Both the position numbers and the translations under genes were made by a program. Positions 34,505 through 44,302 of a stretch of DNA of 64,000 nt are shown here, piece by piece. Position 1 is the stretch's first letter. The number at the start of each line of letters is the position of its first letter. A model generated the notes under the pieces. It saw only the letters and a list, made by a program, of their open reading frames with translations. It did no database searches and was not told the DNA's origin. The DNA is from Paraburkholderia sp. FT54 (lineage in GTDB: Bacteria; Pseudomonadota; Gammaproteobacteria; Burkholderiales; Burkholderiaceae): the NCBI RefSeq assembly GCF_031585635.1, contig NZ_CP134195.1:62001-126000 (forward strand). The letters run 5' to 3'.

Positions 34505-35947
34505 TTACTGCAGAAGCTTGAGAACTTGCTGCGGCAGCGAGTTCGCCTGGGCTAGCACTGAGATACCAGCTTGTTGCAGCACTTGCGCCTTGCTCAGGTT
34601 CGCCGTTTCTTGTGCGAAGTTGGCGTCGGTGATTTGCGACTGAGCTTGCGACAGATCGGTCGACTGAGCTTGCTGCGTCGTGGCGATTGCGGTGAAGCGG
34701 TTTTGTGCTGCACCCAGCGTTGCCTGGATGTTGTTCACCGTCGTCAGCGCGTTGTCGATGGCTTCCATTGCCTGGTTTGCACCGGTCGTCGTGCTGATGT
34801 TGATGTTCGAGACCGTCGGCGGCGCGTTGTTGGCTGCGATCGTGCCGAAGTTGCTGGCCGGTGCAGCGCCGATGGTGCCGGAGAATGCCAGCGTAGCGGG
34901 GGCAACGGGGGGGCCGGCAACCGCGTTGGCGGAGGTGCCAAAGACCGCCGCCGTGACGCTAGCCGACAACTGTGTGCCGTTCTGATCGAACAAAACCATG
35001 CCACCGCTGCCGTCCGACTTCGCCGTGATCGAGGTGATCGCGTTGGACGGGCTCGCGCCAGCGATGTCCACACCGGTCTTCGAGTCGATACTGATACCAC
35101 CGATCGTGCCCAGCACCGTGCCCGAGGTCACGCCAGCCACATTGTTGGCGTTGATGCCAGCCAGAGCCGTTGTCGGATCCAGGGCGCCACCGGCAGCAGC
35201 GGTCAGCGAGCCGGTCGTCGGCGTGGCGCCGAACAACGTTTGGACGGCGCCGCCAGCGGCAGTCGAAAGCTGCTGGTTGTTCTGATCGGTGAAGGTGTAG
35301 CCGCCATTGCCGTCGGACAGCACGTTGATCTGGGTGATCTCGTTGCCTGCGCTCGTGCCGTTGACCCATGCTGCGCCTGCCGAATCGACCGACACGGCGA
35401 TCGAGCCGAGCGTTGCGCCTGCCTGCACCTTGCCGCCTCCGAGCGTTGCGGAAGACAGGCTTTGCGTCAGGTTCAGGTTAACCGTCTGGCCAACGCTTGC
35501 ACCGACCTGGAACGACACGCTACCTGCCGAACCGTCCAGAATGTTCTTGCCGTTGTATGTCGTTTGGGAAGCGATACGGTTCACTTCAGCGATTTGCTGC
35601 GCAACTTCCTGTTGCAGCGATGCTTGGTTATCAGCCGTCAGGCCTCCGCTCGAAGCTTGCACCGCGAGCTGGCGAATACGTTGCAAGCTGGCCGTGATCT
35701 GGCTCAGACCGCTCGATGCCGTCTGAATCATCGACACACCGTCGTTCGCGTTCGACACGCCCTGGTTCAGGCCGTTGATCTGCGTTTGCATGCCAGTCGA
35801 GATTGCCAGACCTGCTGCATCGTCAGCCGCGCTGTTGATGCGCTTGCCCGACGACAGACGCGTGATGGCTTGCGAAAGGGCGCTTTGCGAGCCATTAAGG
35901 TTTTGCTGTGCAACCAGCGAGTTGATGTTGCTATTGATTCCGAGCAT
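34505..35947 (-). CDS. fliC: Flagellin
   Basis: From the ATG at 35947 (MLGINSNINSLVAQQNLNGS) the protein is 480 residues. The conserved D0/D1 N-terminus includes ITRLSSGKRINSAADDAAG and ANDGVSMIQTASSGL; the C-terminus has LGAAQNRFTAIA and ends QVLKLLQ. The middle (residues ~175-380) is a variable Gly/Ala/Thr-rich D2/D3 region. GGAGAT precedes the start. A sigma-28 promoter lies upstream. The longer frame through the leader is rejected. Confidence 0.96.
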   Translation of the reverse strand: MLGINSNINSLVAQQNLNGSQSALSQAITRLSSGKRINSAADDAAGLAISTGMQTQINGLNQGVSNANDGVSMIQTASSGLSQITASLQRIRQLAVQASSGGLTADNQASLQQEVAQQIAEVNRIASQTTYNGKNILDGSAGSVSFQVGASVGQTVNLNLTQSLSSATLGGGKVQAGATLGSIAVSVDSAGAAWVNGTSAGNEITQINVLSDGNGGYTFTDQNNQQLSTAAGGAVQTLFGATPTTGSLTAAAGGALDPTTALAGINANNVAGVTSGTVLGTIGGISIDSKTGVDIAGASPSNAITSITAKSDGSGGMVLFDQNGTQLSASVTAAVFGTSANAVAGPPVAPATLAFSGTIGAAPASNFGTIAANNAPPTVSNINISTTTGANQAMEAIDNALTTVNNIQATLGAAQNRFTAIATTQQAQSTDLSQAQSQITDANFAQETANLSKAQVLQQAGISVLAQANSLPQQVLKLLQ

Positions 35948-36035
35948 GGAAGATCTCCTAAATAAGCCTTGAGCCCAATACGCCACGTTGGCATCGGCGG
36001 AAGCACTCGTTCATTGCTGGCCGCCTCAGTGAAGG

Positions 36036-36062
36036 TTGACGGCCCCACTAAAAAAAACTTGA
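36036..36062 (-). promoter_or_regulatory. Sigma-28 (FliA) promoter of fliC
   Basis: On the minus strand TCAAGTTT at 36062-36055, an 11-nt spacer, and GCCGTCAA at 36043-36036 match the FliA consensus (TAAAGTTT, N11, GCCGATAA) at 13 of 16 positions. Transcription would start about 80 nt before the fliC ATG. Confidence 0.88.
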
Positions 36063-36215
36063 GGGGACTTTGTGCAATGGCGAGTCAAACGTTTTCCATG
36101 CGGGCTTATTGCAATGTCGCTGAAAGCCGCTTGCAGCCTTGCTCGGCAGACGCGCTGCAAGTATTGAAAAGGCGGCGTATTCTCCTTTTCTCTTGTGACA
36201 AACCTTGGAGAAATC

Positions 36216-37157
36216 ATGCAAAAGCGAAGGATTGGGCGTTCGGAATTACAGGTCACTCCGCTTATGTTCGGCGGCAATGTTTTCGGCTGGACTGCCGATG
36301 AAGCCACCTCGTTTTCGATTCTGGATGCGTTTGTCGACGCAGGTCTCGACTTTATCGATACCGCCGATGTCTATTCCGCATGGGTGCCCGGCAACCAGGG
36401 CGGCGAATCGGAAACCATCATCGGCAAGTGGTTTCGTCAGAGCGGCAAGCGCGACAAGATCGTGCTCGCCACCAAGGTCTCGAAGCATCCGCAACGCAAG
36501 GGGTTATCGGCGGCGAACATTCAGGCGGCGGTCGAGGATTCGCTGCGGCGCTTGCAAACCGACTACATCGACGTCTACTTTTCTCACGACGACGACACCG
36601 AAACGCCGCTCGCCGAAACACTCGGCGCCTATCAGAAGCTGATCGAGGCCGGCAAGGTGCGGGTGATCGGGGCGTCGAACTACAGCGGCGCGCGGGTCGA
36701 GGAGGCGCTCGCGGCGTCCCGCCAGCATGGCCTGCCTGAATATCAACTGCTGCAGCCGGAGTACAACCTGTATGACCGCACGGAATATGAGCGCGACATC
36801 GAACCGGTGGCGCTCGCCAATCAGCTTGGCGTGGTGGTGTATTACAGTCTGGCGAGCGGCTTTCTGTCCGGCAAGTACCGTTCGAAGGCGGATCTGGCCA
36901 ACAAGGCGCGCGGCAGCCGGGTCGAAAAGTATCTGGACGAACGCGGCTTGCGAATTCTCGCTGCGCTAGACCGGGTTGCCGAGGCGCATGGCAGCACGCC
37001 GGCCACCGTCGCTCTGGCATGGCTGATCGCGCGGCCGAGCGTTACGGCCCCCATTGCCAGCGCGACGTCGGTCGACCAGCTCGAAAGTCTCGCGGCGGCC
37101 GTCCACCTGATGCTGACGGGCGCCGATATGCGCGAACTGGACGAAGCGAGCGTCTGA
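36216..37157 (+). CDS. Aldo/keto reductase
   Basis: From the ATG at 36216 (TTGGAG upstream) the protein is 313 residues. It is an AKR family TIM barrel with DFIDTADVYSAWV carrying the catalytic Asp and Tyr, KIVLATKVSK carrying the Lys, and DYIDVYFSHDDD with the His. The C-terminal NADPH-binding part includes APIASATSVDQLESL. It resembles general oxidoreductases of the YajO/YghZ type. Substrate unknown. It is divergent from fliC. Confidence 0.9.
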   Translation: MQKRRIGRSELQVTPLMFGGNVFGWTADEATSFSILDAFVDAGLDFIDTADVYSAWVPGNQGGESETIIGKWFRQSGKRDKIVLATKVSKHPQRKGLSAANIQAAVEDSLRRLQTDYIDVYFSHDDDTETPLAETLGAYQKLIEAGKVRVIGASNYSGARVEEALAASRQHGLPEYQLLQPEYNLYDRTEYERDIEPVALANQLGVVVYYSLASGFLSGKYRSKADLANKARGSRVEKYLDERGLRILAALDRVAEAHGSTPATVALAWLIARPSVTAPIASATSVDQLESLAAAVHLMLTGADMRELDEASV

Positions 37158-37519
37158 AGGCGCGGCAGGCGACCTGGCGCAATCCCTAAACCCCTGGTAG
37201 GATGGGGAGTTTCCTGATATCATCGGGAGTGAATTGAGATCTTTGCCTGTTTCGTCAATGCTTTTTCGTTGATGAAAGGTTGGCGAAACGGCAGCAGACG
37301 CGGCTTTTGCATTGTGTCTGTCCGCGTTCCGCGGTGAACTCCCCACCTCTCTTTTCCGGCCTCCGTGGCCGCTTTGCCTCTCGTTTCATTCGTGGTTTGG
37401 CCGGGTTTTACCCGCGTTTGCCTGTTACTGGCCATGAACTGAAACGACCGGAGGGCCGGCGCGTGAGCGGTATGCCGCCACGCAATTTACCCCTATCAAG
37501 TGATTGAGTTAGGAATTAA
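37158..37519. other. Leader region of rpsU
   Basis: About 360 bp with no gene. GGGGAGTT near 37205 and AACTCCCC near 37336 are complementary and could pair over a distance. The rpsU promoter must be in this stretch but is not confidently recognised. Confidence 0.35.
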
Positions 37520-37732
37520 ATGACGACGATTCTTCTGAAAGAAAACGAGCCGTTCGAAGTGGCGATTCGCCGCTTTCGTCGCGCAATCGAAAAGAATGGC
37601 CTGATCGCTGAACTGCGTGAACGCCAATCGTACGAAAAGCCGACCACGGCACGTAAGCGCAAGAAGGCTGCTGCTGTGAAGCGCCTGCACAAGCGCCTGC
37701 GCAGCCAGATGCTGCCGAAAAAGCTGCACTAA
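37520..37732 (+). CDS. rpsU: 30S ribosomal protein S21
   Basis: A 70-residue basic protein starting [20 protein letters not shown], with ALL hallmarks of bS21 ([29 protein letters not shown]). S21 sits on the 30S platform near the mRNA 3' end of 16S rRNA and aids initiation. The gene stands alone and is closed by a terminator. Confidence 0.97.
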   Translation: MTTILLKENEPFEVAIRRFRRAIEKNGLIAELRERQSYEKPTTARKRKKAAAVKRLHKRLRSQMLPKKLH

Positions 37733-37755
37733 GCACGCTTTTCCGCACGGCCGAA

Positions 37756-37800
37756 CGGCGGTGTGAGCTTCGAAAGAAGCCACATCGCCGTTTTGCTTTT
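37756..37800 (+). terminator. Rho-independent terminator of rpsU
   Basis: Long stem with arms CGGCGGTGTG and CACATCGCCG around an inner AGCTTC-GAAA-GAAGC hairpin, followed by TTTTGCTTTT. Confidence 0.9.
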
Positions 37801-37941
37801 TGGGCGTGCGGTGGAGCGGTTAGCCTGAAATGGGCGGCCAACGCGGCCCGCGTGGCTCGCGCGCCTTGGGGCGCGCTTGTAGATGGCTAATGGTGGGTGC
37901 ACTGCGACGCCGGCGCCGCATCGGTATCCCGGGGAATCGGT

Positions 37942-38367
37942 TTATGCAGCGCTTTTCAGGCGGTCGGCGGAAAGGCCGAACTGGCGGGCGATCGAGCTTA
38001 GGCGTTCAAGCCATTCCCAGGTGCCGAATACGTCGTGGACGTTTTGCAGGCAACTGAGCAGGTCGACGGTGGCCGGATCGTACACATTGATGCGTGAGCG
38101 CAGGAGTGCCTTCTTCAGCGCGGACACGCCGACGTCCATGTACGCCGGCATCTCCGCCGGCGTTTTGCCGATGAAGCGCACCGGGATGCCTTCCATCGCA
38201 GTCATATAGTCGCGCGGCTTGATGAAGCTGCCGACCGGGCAGCCGCCGCAATAGCCGCGATAAGCCCCGCCGCCGCGCGGCAGCAGCGCGGCGCGCTTCT
38301 GGCTCAACAAATGACCCACGGCTTGGTCGAAAATCTCCTGTTGCGTCAGGAAGTTAAGAGTTTTCAT
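37942..38367 (-). CDS. Conserved-looking hypothetical protein
   Basis: From the ATG at 38367 (GGGAGACC upstream) the product is 141 residues. It begins MKTLNFLTQQEIFDQAVGHL and contains a Gly/Cys segment (GAYRGYCGGCPVGSFI) that could bind a metal, though only two Cys are visible. The C-terminal half is helical with LERLSSIARQFGL. No signal peptide. Family unknown. Codon use matches the rest of the genome, so it is probably a real gene. Confidence 0.65.
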   Translation of the reverse strand: MKTLNFLTQQEIFDQAVGHLLSQKRAALLPRGGGAYRGYCGGCPVGSFIKPRDYMTAMEGIPVRFIGKTPAEMPAYMDVGVSALKKALLRSRINVYDPATVDLLSCLQNVHDVFGTWEWLERLSSIARQFGLSADRLKSAA

Positions 38368-38771
38368 GGTTGGTCTCCCGGGGCGTTGCGCAGCGGTTAT
38401 TCGTTGTCTGAGCGCATGACCAGCAGTATCGGGCGTGCTCCGTTCGGCGAAGCCCGGACTAACACGGCGAAACGCCGCCAATTCCCGGGTTTGGCTCGTT
38501 TTCCACGATGCTCCCCATGCCACGGGGTTCGCCGACTGCCGCAACCGCAGCTCATAACCGTATAACGACCGACATACCCCGGAAGCGCAGCAGGGCTTTA
38601 CCGGATGAGCGCACCGCGCTGGATCCGGCGACATGGTGCGTCGTGTTCTCGCCCTCCCGGCCTTGCGTCGCAAGGTAATGGCCGGACACGCGCTGCGGTG
38701 CCTGGGAGTTTCCCTGAGCCGCCCTTCTTTGTTAGAACAGCGGCACTAAGCGCGGGTGAATACCGGGCGCC
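38368..38771. other. Gene-free stretch before tag
   Basis: About 400 bp without a supported gene on either strand. The minus-strand frame that extends the hypothetical protein into it has no family resemblance. No known RNA motif was recognised, though the sequence is GC-rich and could fold. Confidence 0.35.
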
Positions 38772-39368
38772 TTAGCCCGCTTTGCGATTACGTCCTTTCT
38801 TGCCAAGCGCTGCGCATCGCGCGCGGCACATGCAACTCGCCTCGTGGTCGTTCACCATGCCGACCGCCTGCATGAACGCATAACAGATCGTCGAGCCGAC
38901 GAACTTGCAGCCGTAGCGCTTCAGCCCCTTGCTCAGGGCGTCCGAAATCTCCGTCGACGCAGGCGCCTGCTTGTACGAAGCCCAATCGTTCTGGATCGGC
39001 GTTTGATCGACAAACGACCACACGAAGTTGGCGAGCGAGCCGTGTTCGGCCTGAATCTGCTGAACGGCGCGGGCGTTGGTAATGGCCGCCTCGATCTTGC
39101 CGCGATGGCGCACGATACTTTCGTCCTTCACCAGCGTCTCCACGTGCTTTGGCGTAAACCGCGCCACCTTCGCGATGTCGAAGTCCGCGAAAGCGCGGCG
39201 ATACCCGGCCCGTTTGTTGAGAATCGTCGACCACGACAAGCCGGCCTGAGCGCCTTCCAGCACGAGCATCTCGAACAGATGTCGGTCGTCGCGCGAGGGC
39301 ACGCCCCATTCGGTGTCGTGATACTGTGCGAGCGCTTCGCTCGATACCCAGTTGCATCGCTGTGTCAC
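38772..39368 (-). CDS. tag: DNA-3-methyladenine glycosylase I
   Basis: Removes 3-methyladenine from alkylated DNA. A GTG start at 39368 with AGGAG 8 nt upstream gives 198 residues and puts the first Zn ligand in the expected place (Cys5, in MTQRCNWV); a further ATG-initiated extension is possible. Family marks: QYHDTEWGVPSRDDRHLFE with His17, candidate catalytic Glu38 in LEGAQAGLSW, and a C-terminal His/Cys pair in NDHEASCMCR that completes the zinc site. Confidence 0.93.
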   Translation of the reverse strand: MTQRCNWVSSEALAQYHDTEWGVPSRDDRHLFEMLVLEGAQAGLSWSTILNKRAGYRRAFADFDIAKVARFTPKHVETLVKDESIVRHRGKIEAAITNARAVQQIQAEHGSLANFVWSFVDQTPIQNDWASYKQAPASTEISDALSKGLKRYGCKFVGSTICYAFMQAVGMVNDHEASCMCRARCAALGKKGRNRKAG

Positions 39369-39508
39369 TGTCGCGCTCCTGCGTTGTGATGTCGCCCGCC
39401 AGCATAGCCGAAGCGGTGCGCACTGCAAGCTGGCCGTTCGGCCAATTGCCGGATTGAAACCGACCTGCCACGCTATGCGTTATTCATCCACGGAACCCAT
39501 TCGATTCC

Positions 39509-40390
39509 ATGAACAAAGACCTCTTTCTGATCGGCATTGACGGCGGCGGCAGCGGCACGCGGGTCGTGCTCGGCGACGCGCAAGGCCGCGAGCTGGCACA
39601 GGCGGCAAGCGGGCCGTCGGGTTTGGGACTCGGCGTCGAACGTGCGTGGCAGGCCATCGCGGCCGGCTGCGGCGACGCATTTGCAAGTGCCGGCATGGCG
39701 CTGGACTGGTCGCGCTGCGTGCTCGGCTGCGGATTGGCAGGCGTCAACAATCGCGACTGGCTGGCAGCGTTTCGCGCGCAAGCGCCCGCGCTAGCGGGAC
39801 TCGCCGTGGAAAGCGATGCCTACACCACCTTGCTGGGCGCGCACGGCGGCGCGCATGGTGTGATCGTCGCGCTCGGCACCGGCAGCGTGGCGGCCGTGCT
39901 GGATGGCGAAAGCGAATGCCGCCAGGTTAGCGGCTACGGCTTCCCGTCAGGCGACGAAGCGAGCGGCGCATGGCTTGGACTGCGGGCCATCGTGCATGCG
40001 CAGCAAGCGCTCGACGGGCGCGGTCCCAACGACGATCTGGCGCAGGCGCTGATCGCCCACACCGGCGCGCACGACCGCGACAGCCTCGTCGTCTGGCTGT
40101 GCGAAGCCAATCAGACGGCGTATGCGAGGCTGGCGCCGATCGTCATCGCCCACCGCAAGCATGCGTTCGCGGCGCGTTTGCTGGGCGAGGCTGGCGTCGA
40201 AGTGGGCAAGATGATCGCCGCGCTGGATCCCTCGACGAGCCTGCCGGTCGCGTTGTGCGGCGGGCTCGGCGCGCCGCTGCGCGAGTACGTGCCCCAGATT
40301 TATCAGGCGCGTTTGCGCGAACCGCTGGCCGACTCGGCGCACGGCGGATTGCAGCTGGCACAGCGCGAAGCGGCTCGCGTCAGCGGCTAA
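39509..40390 (+). CDS. BadF/BadG-type ATPase, probable N-acetylglucosamine kinase-like
   Basis: A 293-residue ASKHA-fold protein. The phosphate-1 loop is IGIDGGGSGTRVVLGD, the second phosphate loop is VIVALGTGSVAAVLDG, and adenosine contacts lie near PVALCGGLGAPL. The GDEASGAWLGLRAI segment matches sugar-kinase members of the family (N-acetylglucosamine kinases). It is followed at 130 bp by a sugar-phosphatase-like HAD gene. The sugar acted on is not established. Confidence 0.8.
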   Translation: MNKDLFLIGIDGGGSGTRVVLGDAQGRELAQAASGPSGLGLGVERAWQAIAAGCGDAFASAGMALDWSRCVLGCGLAGVNNRDWLAAFRAQAPALAGLAVESDAYTTLLGAHGGAHGVIVALGTGSVAAVLDGESECRQVSGYGFPSGDEASGAWLGLRAIVHAQQALDGRGPNDDLAQALIAHTGAHDRDSLVVWLCEANQTAYARLAPIVIAHRKHAFAARLLGEAGVEVGKMIAALDPSTSLPVALCGGLGAPLREYVPQIYQARLREPLADSAHGGLQLAQREAARVSG

Positions 40391-40520
40391 AACGGCGAGC
40401 CGCGGCGCGCCCGAGTCATGCCGTCGGGGCTGGGAATCGCCGGGCATGGCGGCCGCTTTCCGGCGAATGCGGCCGGCAACGGTAAAATACGCGCTTTGAC
40501 GCTGCCCGACTCCTCACACC

Positions 40521-41342
40521 ATGTACAAAGTCATCGCCACGGATCTCGACGGCACGCTGCTCAACGCGGATCACCAGGTGGATCCGTTCACGGTCGCCAC
40601 CGTGCGCAAGCTTGAGGGCGACGGGTTGCGGTTCGTGATTGCAACGGGCCGCCATTATTGCGACGTCGCCGGTATTCGCGACCTGCTGGGCATCAGTCCG
40701 TATTTGATCACGTCGAATGGCGCGCGTATCCACGCGCCGGACAACACGGTGATCCATGCGGACGACCTGCCTCCGGCCATCGTGCAAAGATTGGTGCAGC
40801 CGGAAATCGCCGGCACGCATGGCCGCGTGATCGTCAACCTGTTCGCCGATCAGGCGTGGCTGATCGACCGCGACGCACCGGATCTGCTGAAGTTTCACCA
40901 GGACTCGGGCTTCACCTATGAGGTGACCGATCTGCCGAAACACGACGGCGTCGACATCGCGAAAGCCCTCTACATTGGTGAGCCCGCCGATCTCGCGCAG
41001 GTTGCGGCGAATCTCGCGCGCGAATTCGGCGACGCCCTGTACGTGACCTATTCGCTGCCGGACTGCCTGGAAGTGATGACGGCGAACGTATCCAAGGGCC
41101 GCGCGCTGCAGATCGTGCTCGAGCGCCTCGGCGTCCATGCCTCGCAATGCGTCGCTTTCGGCGACAACATGAACGACATCGATCTGCTGGAGACGGCCGG
41201 CCATCCGTTCATGATGAACAACGCCAATCCCGACCTCATGACGCGTCTGCCGAACGTGCCGCGCATCGGCAACAACTTCGAAGCGGGCGTCGCGCACCAT
41301 CTGCGCAAGCTTTTCTCGCTCGACGACGAACTGATGTCCTAG
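40521..41342 (+). CDS. HAD-IIB (Cof-type) phosphatase
   Basis: A 273-residue HAD hydrolase of the Cof/YbiV subfamily. Motif I is ATDLDGTLLN with nucleophile Asp8, motif II is ATGR, motif III includes SKGRALQIVL, and motif IV is GDNMNDIDLLETAG. The C2B cap lies between motifs II and III. Members dephosphorylate sugar phosphates and flavin or PLP-type phosphates. A strong terminator follows. Confidence 0.9.
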   Translation: MYKVIATDLDGTLLNADHQVDPFTVATVRKLEGDGLRFVIATGRHYCDVAGIRDLLGISPYLITSNGARIHAPDNTVIHADDLPPAIVQRLVQPEIAGTHGRVIVNLFADQAWLIDRDAPDLLKFHQDSGFTYEVTDLPKHDGVDIAKALYIGEPADLAQVAANLAREFGDALYVTYSLPDCLEVMTANVSKGRALQIVLERLGVHASQCVAFGDNMNDIDLLETAGHPFMMNNANPDLMTRLPNVPRIGNNFEAGVAHHLRKLFSLDDELMS

Positions 41343-41355
41343 TGAGTGGAAATGA

Positions 41356-41393
41356 AAACGGGCCGCGTCCATCCTCATGGACGCGGCCCGTTT
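41356..41393 (+). terminator. Rho-independent terminator after the HAD phosphatase
   Basis: Stem of 17 bp, AAACGGGCCGCGTCCAT paired with its complement across a 4-nt loop, followed by a T-rich tail. The A-run on the left means it could also act on the opposite strand. Confidence 0.9.
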
Positions 41394-41511
41394 CTTCGTG
41401 CGAGGCTTCTTTCTTACGGTTCCTGCGGTTATCGGAGGCGTTGCGCGCCGACGGTTGGCCGAGGCCAGCAAACCGCCTTATTAGCCGCTGAACCGCTGAC
41501 CGACCAAAAGA

Positions 41512-41829
41512 TTACCCGTGCCATCCGCCACGGCGGTCGCGGTCGCCATGGTCGCCCCGGTTATCGTGCCCCCAGCCGCGGTCATTGTGGTTCCAGTTGC
41601 GATCATATCGATGATCGCCACGATAGTAGTCGCCGCGATCGTAGCGGTGGTCCCAGCCGCCGTTGCCGTAGTAGACCGGTTGCGGCGCCGCGTAGACCGG
41701 AGCCGGGCGGGTGTAAACCGGTGCGCCGAGCGACAGGCCGATGTTCAGATCCGTATGCGCTTGCGCGACACCGCATGCGCCCGCTGCGAGTCCTGCGGCA
41801 ACCAGCAAGTGAGTGACGATGCGTTTCAT
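41512..41829 (-). CDS. Exported Asp/Arg/His/Tyr-rich small protein
   Basis: From the ATG at 41829 (GGAGAA upstream) a 105-residue protein with a signal peptide ending AQAH. Mature part: a Pro/Tyr-rich stretch (APVYTRPAPVYAAPQPVYYG) then a highly charged tail made of repeats like HRYDRGDYYRGDHRYDRN and DHGDRDRRGGWHG. Such low-complexity tails are common in periplasmic proteins of Burkholderia with no known role. A longer upstream reading is rejected because the signal peptide fits this start. Confidence 0.7.
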   Translation of the reverse strand: MKRIVTHLLVAAGLAAGACGVAQAHTDLNIGLSLGAPVYTRPAPVYAAPQPVYYGNGGWDHRYDRGDYYRGDHRYDRNWNHNDRGWGHDNRGDHGDRDRRGGWHG

Positions 41830-42115
41830 GTTTGTTCTCCTGTGAGGCGACGTATGTTTGTCGCACAGGACCAATCTACGCACTCCCGTCGATAGGTGCT
41901 GCGACGAGATGTTACGGACTGCAAGCATCGTCGCAGGGTTTGAAAGGCGTGAACAGCAGGACGCGAATGAGCCTCGAACCATGCACTGTCGCGTCAAAGC
42001 CCTGCCGTGCATAGGTCCGCGGCCCATAGAACCGTAGCCAGGCGCGCTCGGCGCCACGTTCTAACCAAATCCGGCGGACGCCTGCGTAATTGCGGCTTAC
42101 ATCTGTATTACCCAA

Positions 42116-42811
42116 TTAATCTGCCGCGCTCGAGGAAGCCGTCGATCCAGCCGCCGCCGACGCGCCCGGCAGCGCCGCACAAGGGCAATCGGTCGCGCGT
42201 CCATCCAACCCCTGGCGATCATGTTTGAAGCTGGCGCGCGCGGTGCCGTTCTGCCAGTCGAGGCGAACAATATAGATACTGTCGAAGTCGTCGCTCTTCC
42301 AGTTCGGAACATCCGCGGCATTGCCGCCATGCGCGCTCAGCATCTGACGCAATAGCTTCACGATGAGCTTGTGCTCCCACGCCACGACGATGAGCTTGTT
42401 GCGATTGGCCGGATTGACGAGCGCAGTGCCGAGCTGGTCGATCTGAGCGAAACCATAGGGGGTTTGCACCGGCATCTGGAACTGGATGGCGGTCGGCTCG
42501 ATCGTCGCAAGGGGCCGGATGTAGTAGTAGGGCTTGCCGCTGTCGTCTTTTTGCTGGCCGGGATCGGGTGCGTAGATCGCATCCGGTTTGCCGAACTTGG
42601 CCGCGATCACGGCCGGCAAGGCCAGCGCGCGGTTGAGTCCCTGACAGTTGAGCTGGCCGTAGCCTTTGGCGGGTTTCTCGCCATGCCGCACGAATATGAG
42701 CGTTTCCGTCTGGCCGTCGGCCGCATGCGCAGTGGGCAGCGCCAACACGCCCGCGCACAAGCTCACGACGGAGAGTGCGACGCCATGCAGGAATCCGCGG
42801 AAACGCTTCAT
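42116..42811 (-). CDS. Exported histidine-phosphatase-family protein
   Basis: From the ATG at 42811 a 231-residue protein with a signal peptide ending AHAAD. The phosphohistidine motif is LIFVRHGEKP with His43, and a second conserved His may be in VVAWEHKLIVKLL. This is the branch-2-like layout of the histidine phosphatase superfamily with a periplasmic location. The C-terminus is a Ser/Ala-rich tail. Substrate unknown. Confidence 0.82.
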   Translation of the reverse strand: MKRFRGFLHGVALSVVSLCAGVLALPTAHAADGQTETLIFVRHGEKPAKGYGQLNCQGLNRALALPAVIAAKFGKPDAIYAPDPGQQKDDSGKPYYYIRPLATIEPTAIQFQMPVQTPYGFAQIDQLGTALVNPANRNKLIVVAWEHKLIVKLLRQMLSAHGGNAADVPNWKSDDFDSIYIVRLDWQNGTARASFKHDRQGLDGRATDCPCAALPGASAAAGSTASSSAAD

Positions 42812-42968
42812 AGGTAGCACCTGTGCGAGCTTGGGAAGTCGCACAATTCTAGCAGCGGCGACGAGCGAACCGTCGCGGCGCTTGTCGAGGTGTCGGCGCA
42901 GTCGGCGGCAAAGCAAAGCGGGCGCCGTGGCGCCCGCTTTTGCTTGCCTGTATGACAGCGCGCGAGGA

Positions 42969-43709
42969 TCAGTCGAGCGCCAGCTTCTGTGAATTGCCGC
43001 TGCGGCTTTCAGCGATGACCGGGTACAACACGCCCGCGATCACCGCGCCGAGGATCGGCGCAACCCAGAACAGCCACAGCTGGTCCATCGCCGCACCGCC
43101 GACGAAGAGGGCCGGGCCGGTGGAACGCGCCGGATTCACCGACGTGTTGGTCACCGGGATCGAGATCAGGTGGATCAGCGTGAGGCACAGGCCGATGGCG
43201 ATCGGTGCGAAGCCGGCCGGCGCGCGCTTGTCGGTCGCGCCGAGAATGACGAAGAGGAAGAAGCCGGTCATCACCACTTCGCAAATGAACGCCGCAGCGA
43301 GCGAGTAATGGCCCGGCGAGCGTTCGCCATAGCCGTTGCTCGCGAAGCCGCTGGCGACGAGGTCAAAGCCGGGCTTGCCCGACGCGATGAGCGACAGCGC
43401 CAGCGCACCCAGCGCCGCGCCGATCACTTGGGCGACGATGTACGGCAGCAGGTCGCGCGCCGGAAAGCGGCCGGCGACGGTCAGGCCGACGCTCACCGCC
43501 GGATTCAGATGGCAGCCTGAAATGTGGCCGATCGCAAAAGCCATGGTCAGCACCGTCAGGCCGAACGCGAACGACACGCCCACGAAGCCGATGCCCAGAC
43601 CGTGGACCGGGCCGGCGAAGTTAGCGGCGAGGACAGCGCTGCCGCAGCCCCCGAGCACGAGCCAGAAAGTGCCGAACAACTCGGCGGCAAGGCGTTTTGA
43701 CAGCTGCAT
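42969..43709 (-). CDS. aqpZ: Aquaporin Z
   Basis: From the ATG at 43709 ([21 protein letters not shown]) a 246-residue water channel with six membrane helices and two NPA half-helices: [11 protein letters not shown] and [13 protein letters not shown]. The Arg after the second NPA and the neighbouring His/Phe pattern fit water-selective AqpZ over a glycerol facilitator. An upstream in-frame extension is rejected because AqpZ proteins begin with this segment. Confidence 0.95.
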   Translation of the reverse strand: MQLSKRLAAELFGTFWLVLGGCGSAVLAANFAGPVHGLGIGFVGVSFAFGLTVLTMAFAIGHISGCHLNPAVSVGLTVAGRFPARDLLPYIVAQVIGAALGALALSLIASGKPGFDLVASGFASNGYGERSPGHYSLAAAFICEVVMTGFFLFVILGATDKRAPAGFAPIAIGLCLTLIHLISIPVTNTSVNPARSTGPALFVGGAAMDQLWLFWVAPILGAVIAGVLYPVIAESRSGNSQKLALD

Positions 43710-43999
43710 GATTGGTAATCCTAAAAAGATTGATGCTTCCGCTAGCACGCGCGGCCAAGTCCGTCGGCATGCCTTGAACGCGCAATTCTAGGGAAGACCC
43801 GCCAAATCAGGTGTCAAGAATTGTCAATGTGGTGTCGCCTTTACCTTTTTATTGCGAGATAAAGATACCGTTTTACAATTCACCGGCCTTAATAATTATC
43901 AGAGGATATCTTGCTAAATCGGTATTCTTGTCCATTGCGAATTTTTATAATTGCAGTTAGTCTGCGAGCCAATGAGTTCTAGAAAAGGGGAGAACCGGA

Positions 44000-44302
44000 A
44001 TGTCTCAATATGCAGACCTCAAGGCGCAGATCGCCAAATTGCAGGCACAAGCAGAAGAAGCGCGCCGTACTGAAATCGACAATGTGGTCGCCGACATCCG
44101 CCAAAAGATCGCTGAATACGGTCTGACAGCGCAGGACCTCGGCTTTGCGGTCGCCGCCAAGCGCGGCCGCCCGCCCAAGAAGGCGCCGCTGCCGGCGAAA
44201 TACCAGGATCCCAAGTCGGGCAATACGTGGAGCGGGCGCGGCAAACCGCCCAAGTGGATCATCGGTAAGAATCGCGAGCGCTTTCTGATTGGCGCAGCTT
44301 GA
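44000..44302 (+). CDS. H-NS family nucleoid-associated protein
   Basis: A 100-residue H-NS/BpH3-type protein. Residues 1-48 form the coiled-coil oligomerisation region; the C-terminal DNA-binding domain is YQDPKSGNTWSGRGKPPKWI with the family core. An AT-hook-like KRGRPPKK precedes it. It binds AT-rich DNA and may silence acquired genes such as the AT-rich T6SS cargo at the start of this window. Its own upstream 200 bp are AT-rich and hold TATAAT at 43946. Confidence 0.92.
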   Translation: MSQYADLKAQIAKLQAQAEEARRTEIDNVVADIRQKIAEYGLTAQDLGFAVAAKRGRPPKKAPLPAKYQDPKSGNTWSGRGKPPKWIIGKNRERFLIGAA

